DNA from: CAZFQD01 sp964520885
GTDB taxonomy: Bacteria; Bacillota; Clostridia; Oscillospirales; SIG519
DNA length: 6,854 nt
Assembly (NCBI GenBank): GCA_964520885.1
Contig: CAZFQD010000118.1
Location: forward strand, 1 to 6,854
Direction: 5' to 3'
This document shows positions 6,846 through 6,854 of this stretch, piece after piece. The translations under genes and the position numbers were made by a program. Position 1 is the stretch's first letter. Every line of letters begins with the position of its first letter. The notes beneath the pieces are model-generated. The model was not told the DNA's origin. It ran no database searches and saw only the letters and a program-made list of their open reading frames with translations.

Positions 6846-6854
6846 AATTTTCGC

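Noticed and set aside
1..6854. Similar CTGTCAA sequences at the left edge (4-10) and right edge (6807-6813), as possible ends of a mobile element
   Set aside because: Only seven bases are shared, they are in the same orientation rather than inverted, no transposase or integrase is present, and the enclosed genes form an ordinary operon.

Overview
The window looks like an AT-rich, low-GC Gram-positive (Clostridia or similar Bacillota) chromosome segment. The clues are A/T-biased codons, strong GGAGG-type Shine-Dalgarno sites before every gene, a Gram-positive-style lipoprotein, and close resemblance (from memory) of the permease motifs to those of Paenibacillus/Clostridia CUT1 sugar transporters. 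I cannot name the genus.

Layout: the window is almost fully coding, and all four genes lie on the minus strand, so they read from right to left. In transcription order they are: (1) an 854-residue membrane-anchored lipoprotein of the DUF5696 type (6779-4215); (2) a MalF-like CUT1 sugar ABC permease (4218-3301); (3) a MalG-like CUT1 sugar ABC permease (3286-2345); (4) a cytoplasmic glycoside hydrolase of family GH95, of the alpha-L-fucosidase / alpha-L-galactosidase type (2318-66). Genes 1 and 2 overlap by an ATGA. Genes 2 and 3 are 14 bases apart, and genes 3 and 4 are 26 bases apart if the start with the good ribosome binding site is used. This spacing strongly suggests one polycistronic operon. 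The only non-coding stretches are the 75-base leader at the right edge, which holds an inverted repeat and a G7 tract, and a 65-base tail at the left edge.

Likely joint role (inference): a surface lipoprotein handles or binds a glycan, the two permeases form the channel that imports an oligosaccharide, and the cytoplasmic GH95 enzyme removes a terminal L-fucose or L-galactose. No solute-binding protein and no ATPase are encoded in the window. In Bacillota the ATPase is often shared and encoded elsewhere (MsmX-type). The binding protein may lie just upstream, outside the window, or its role may be taken by the lipoprotein. I see no RNA gene, CRISPR array, complete mobile element or phage feature. 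The least understood part is the DUF5696 lipoprotein, which looks like a TIM-barrel carbohydrate-active protein without an assigned activity.
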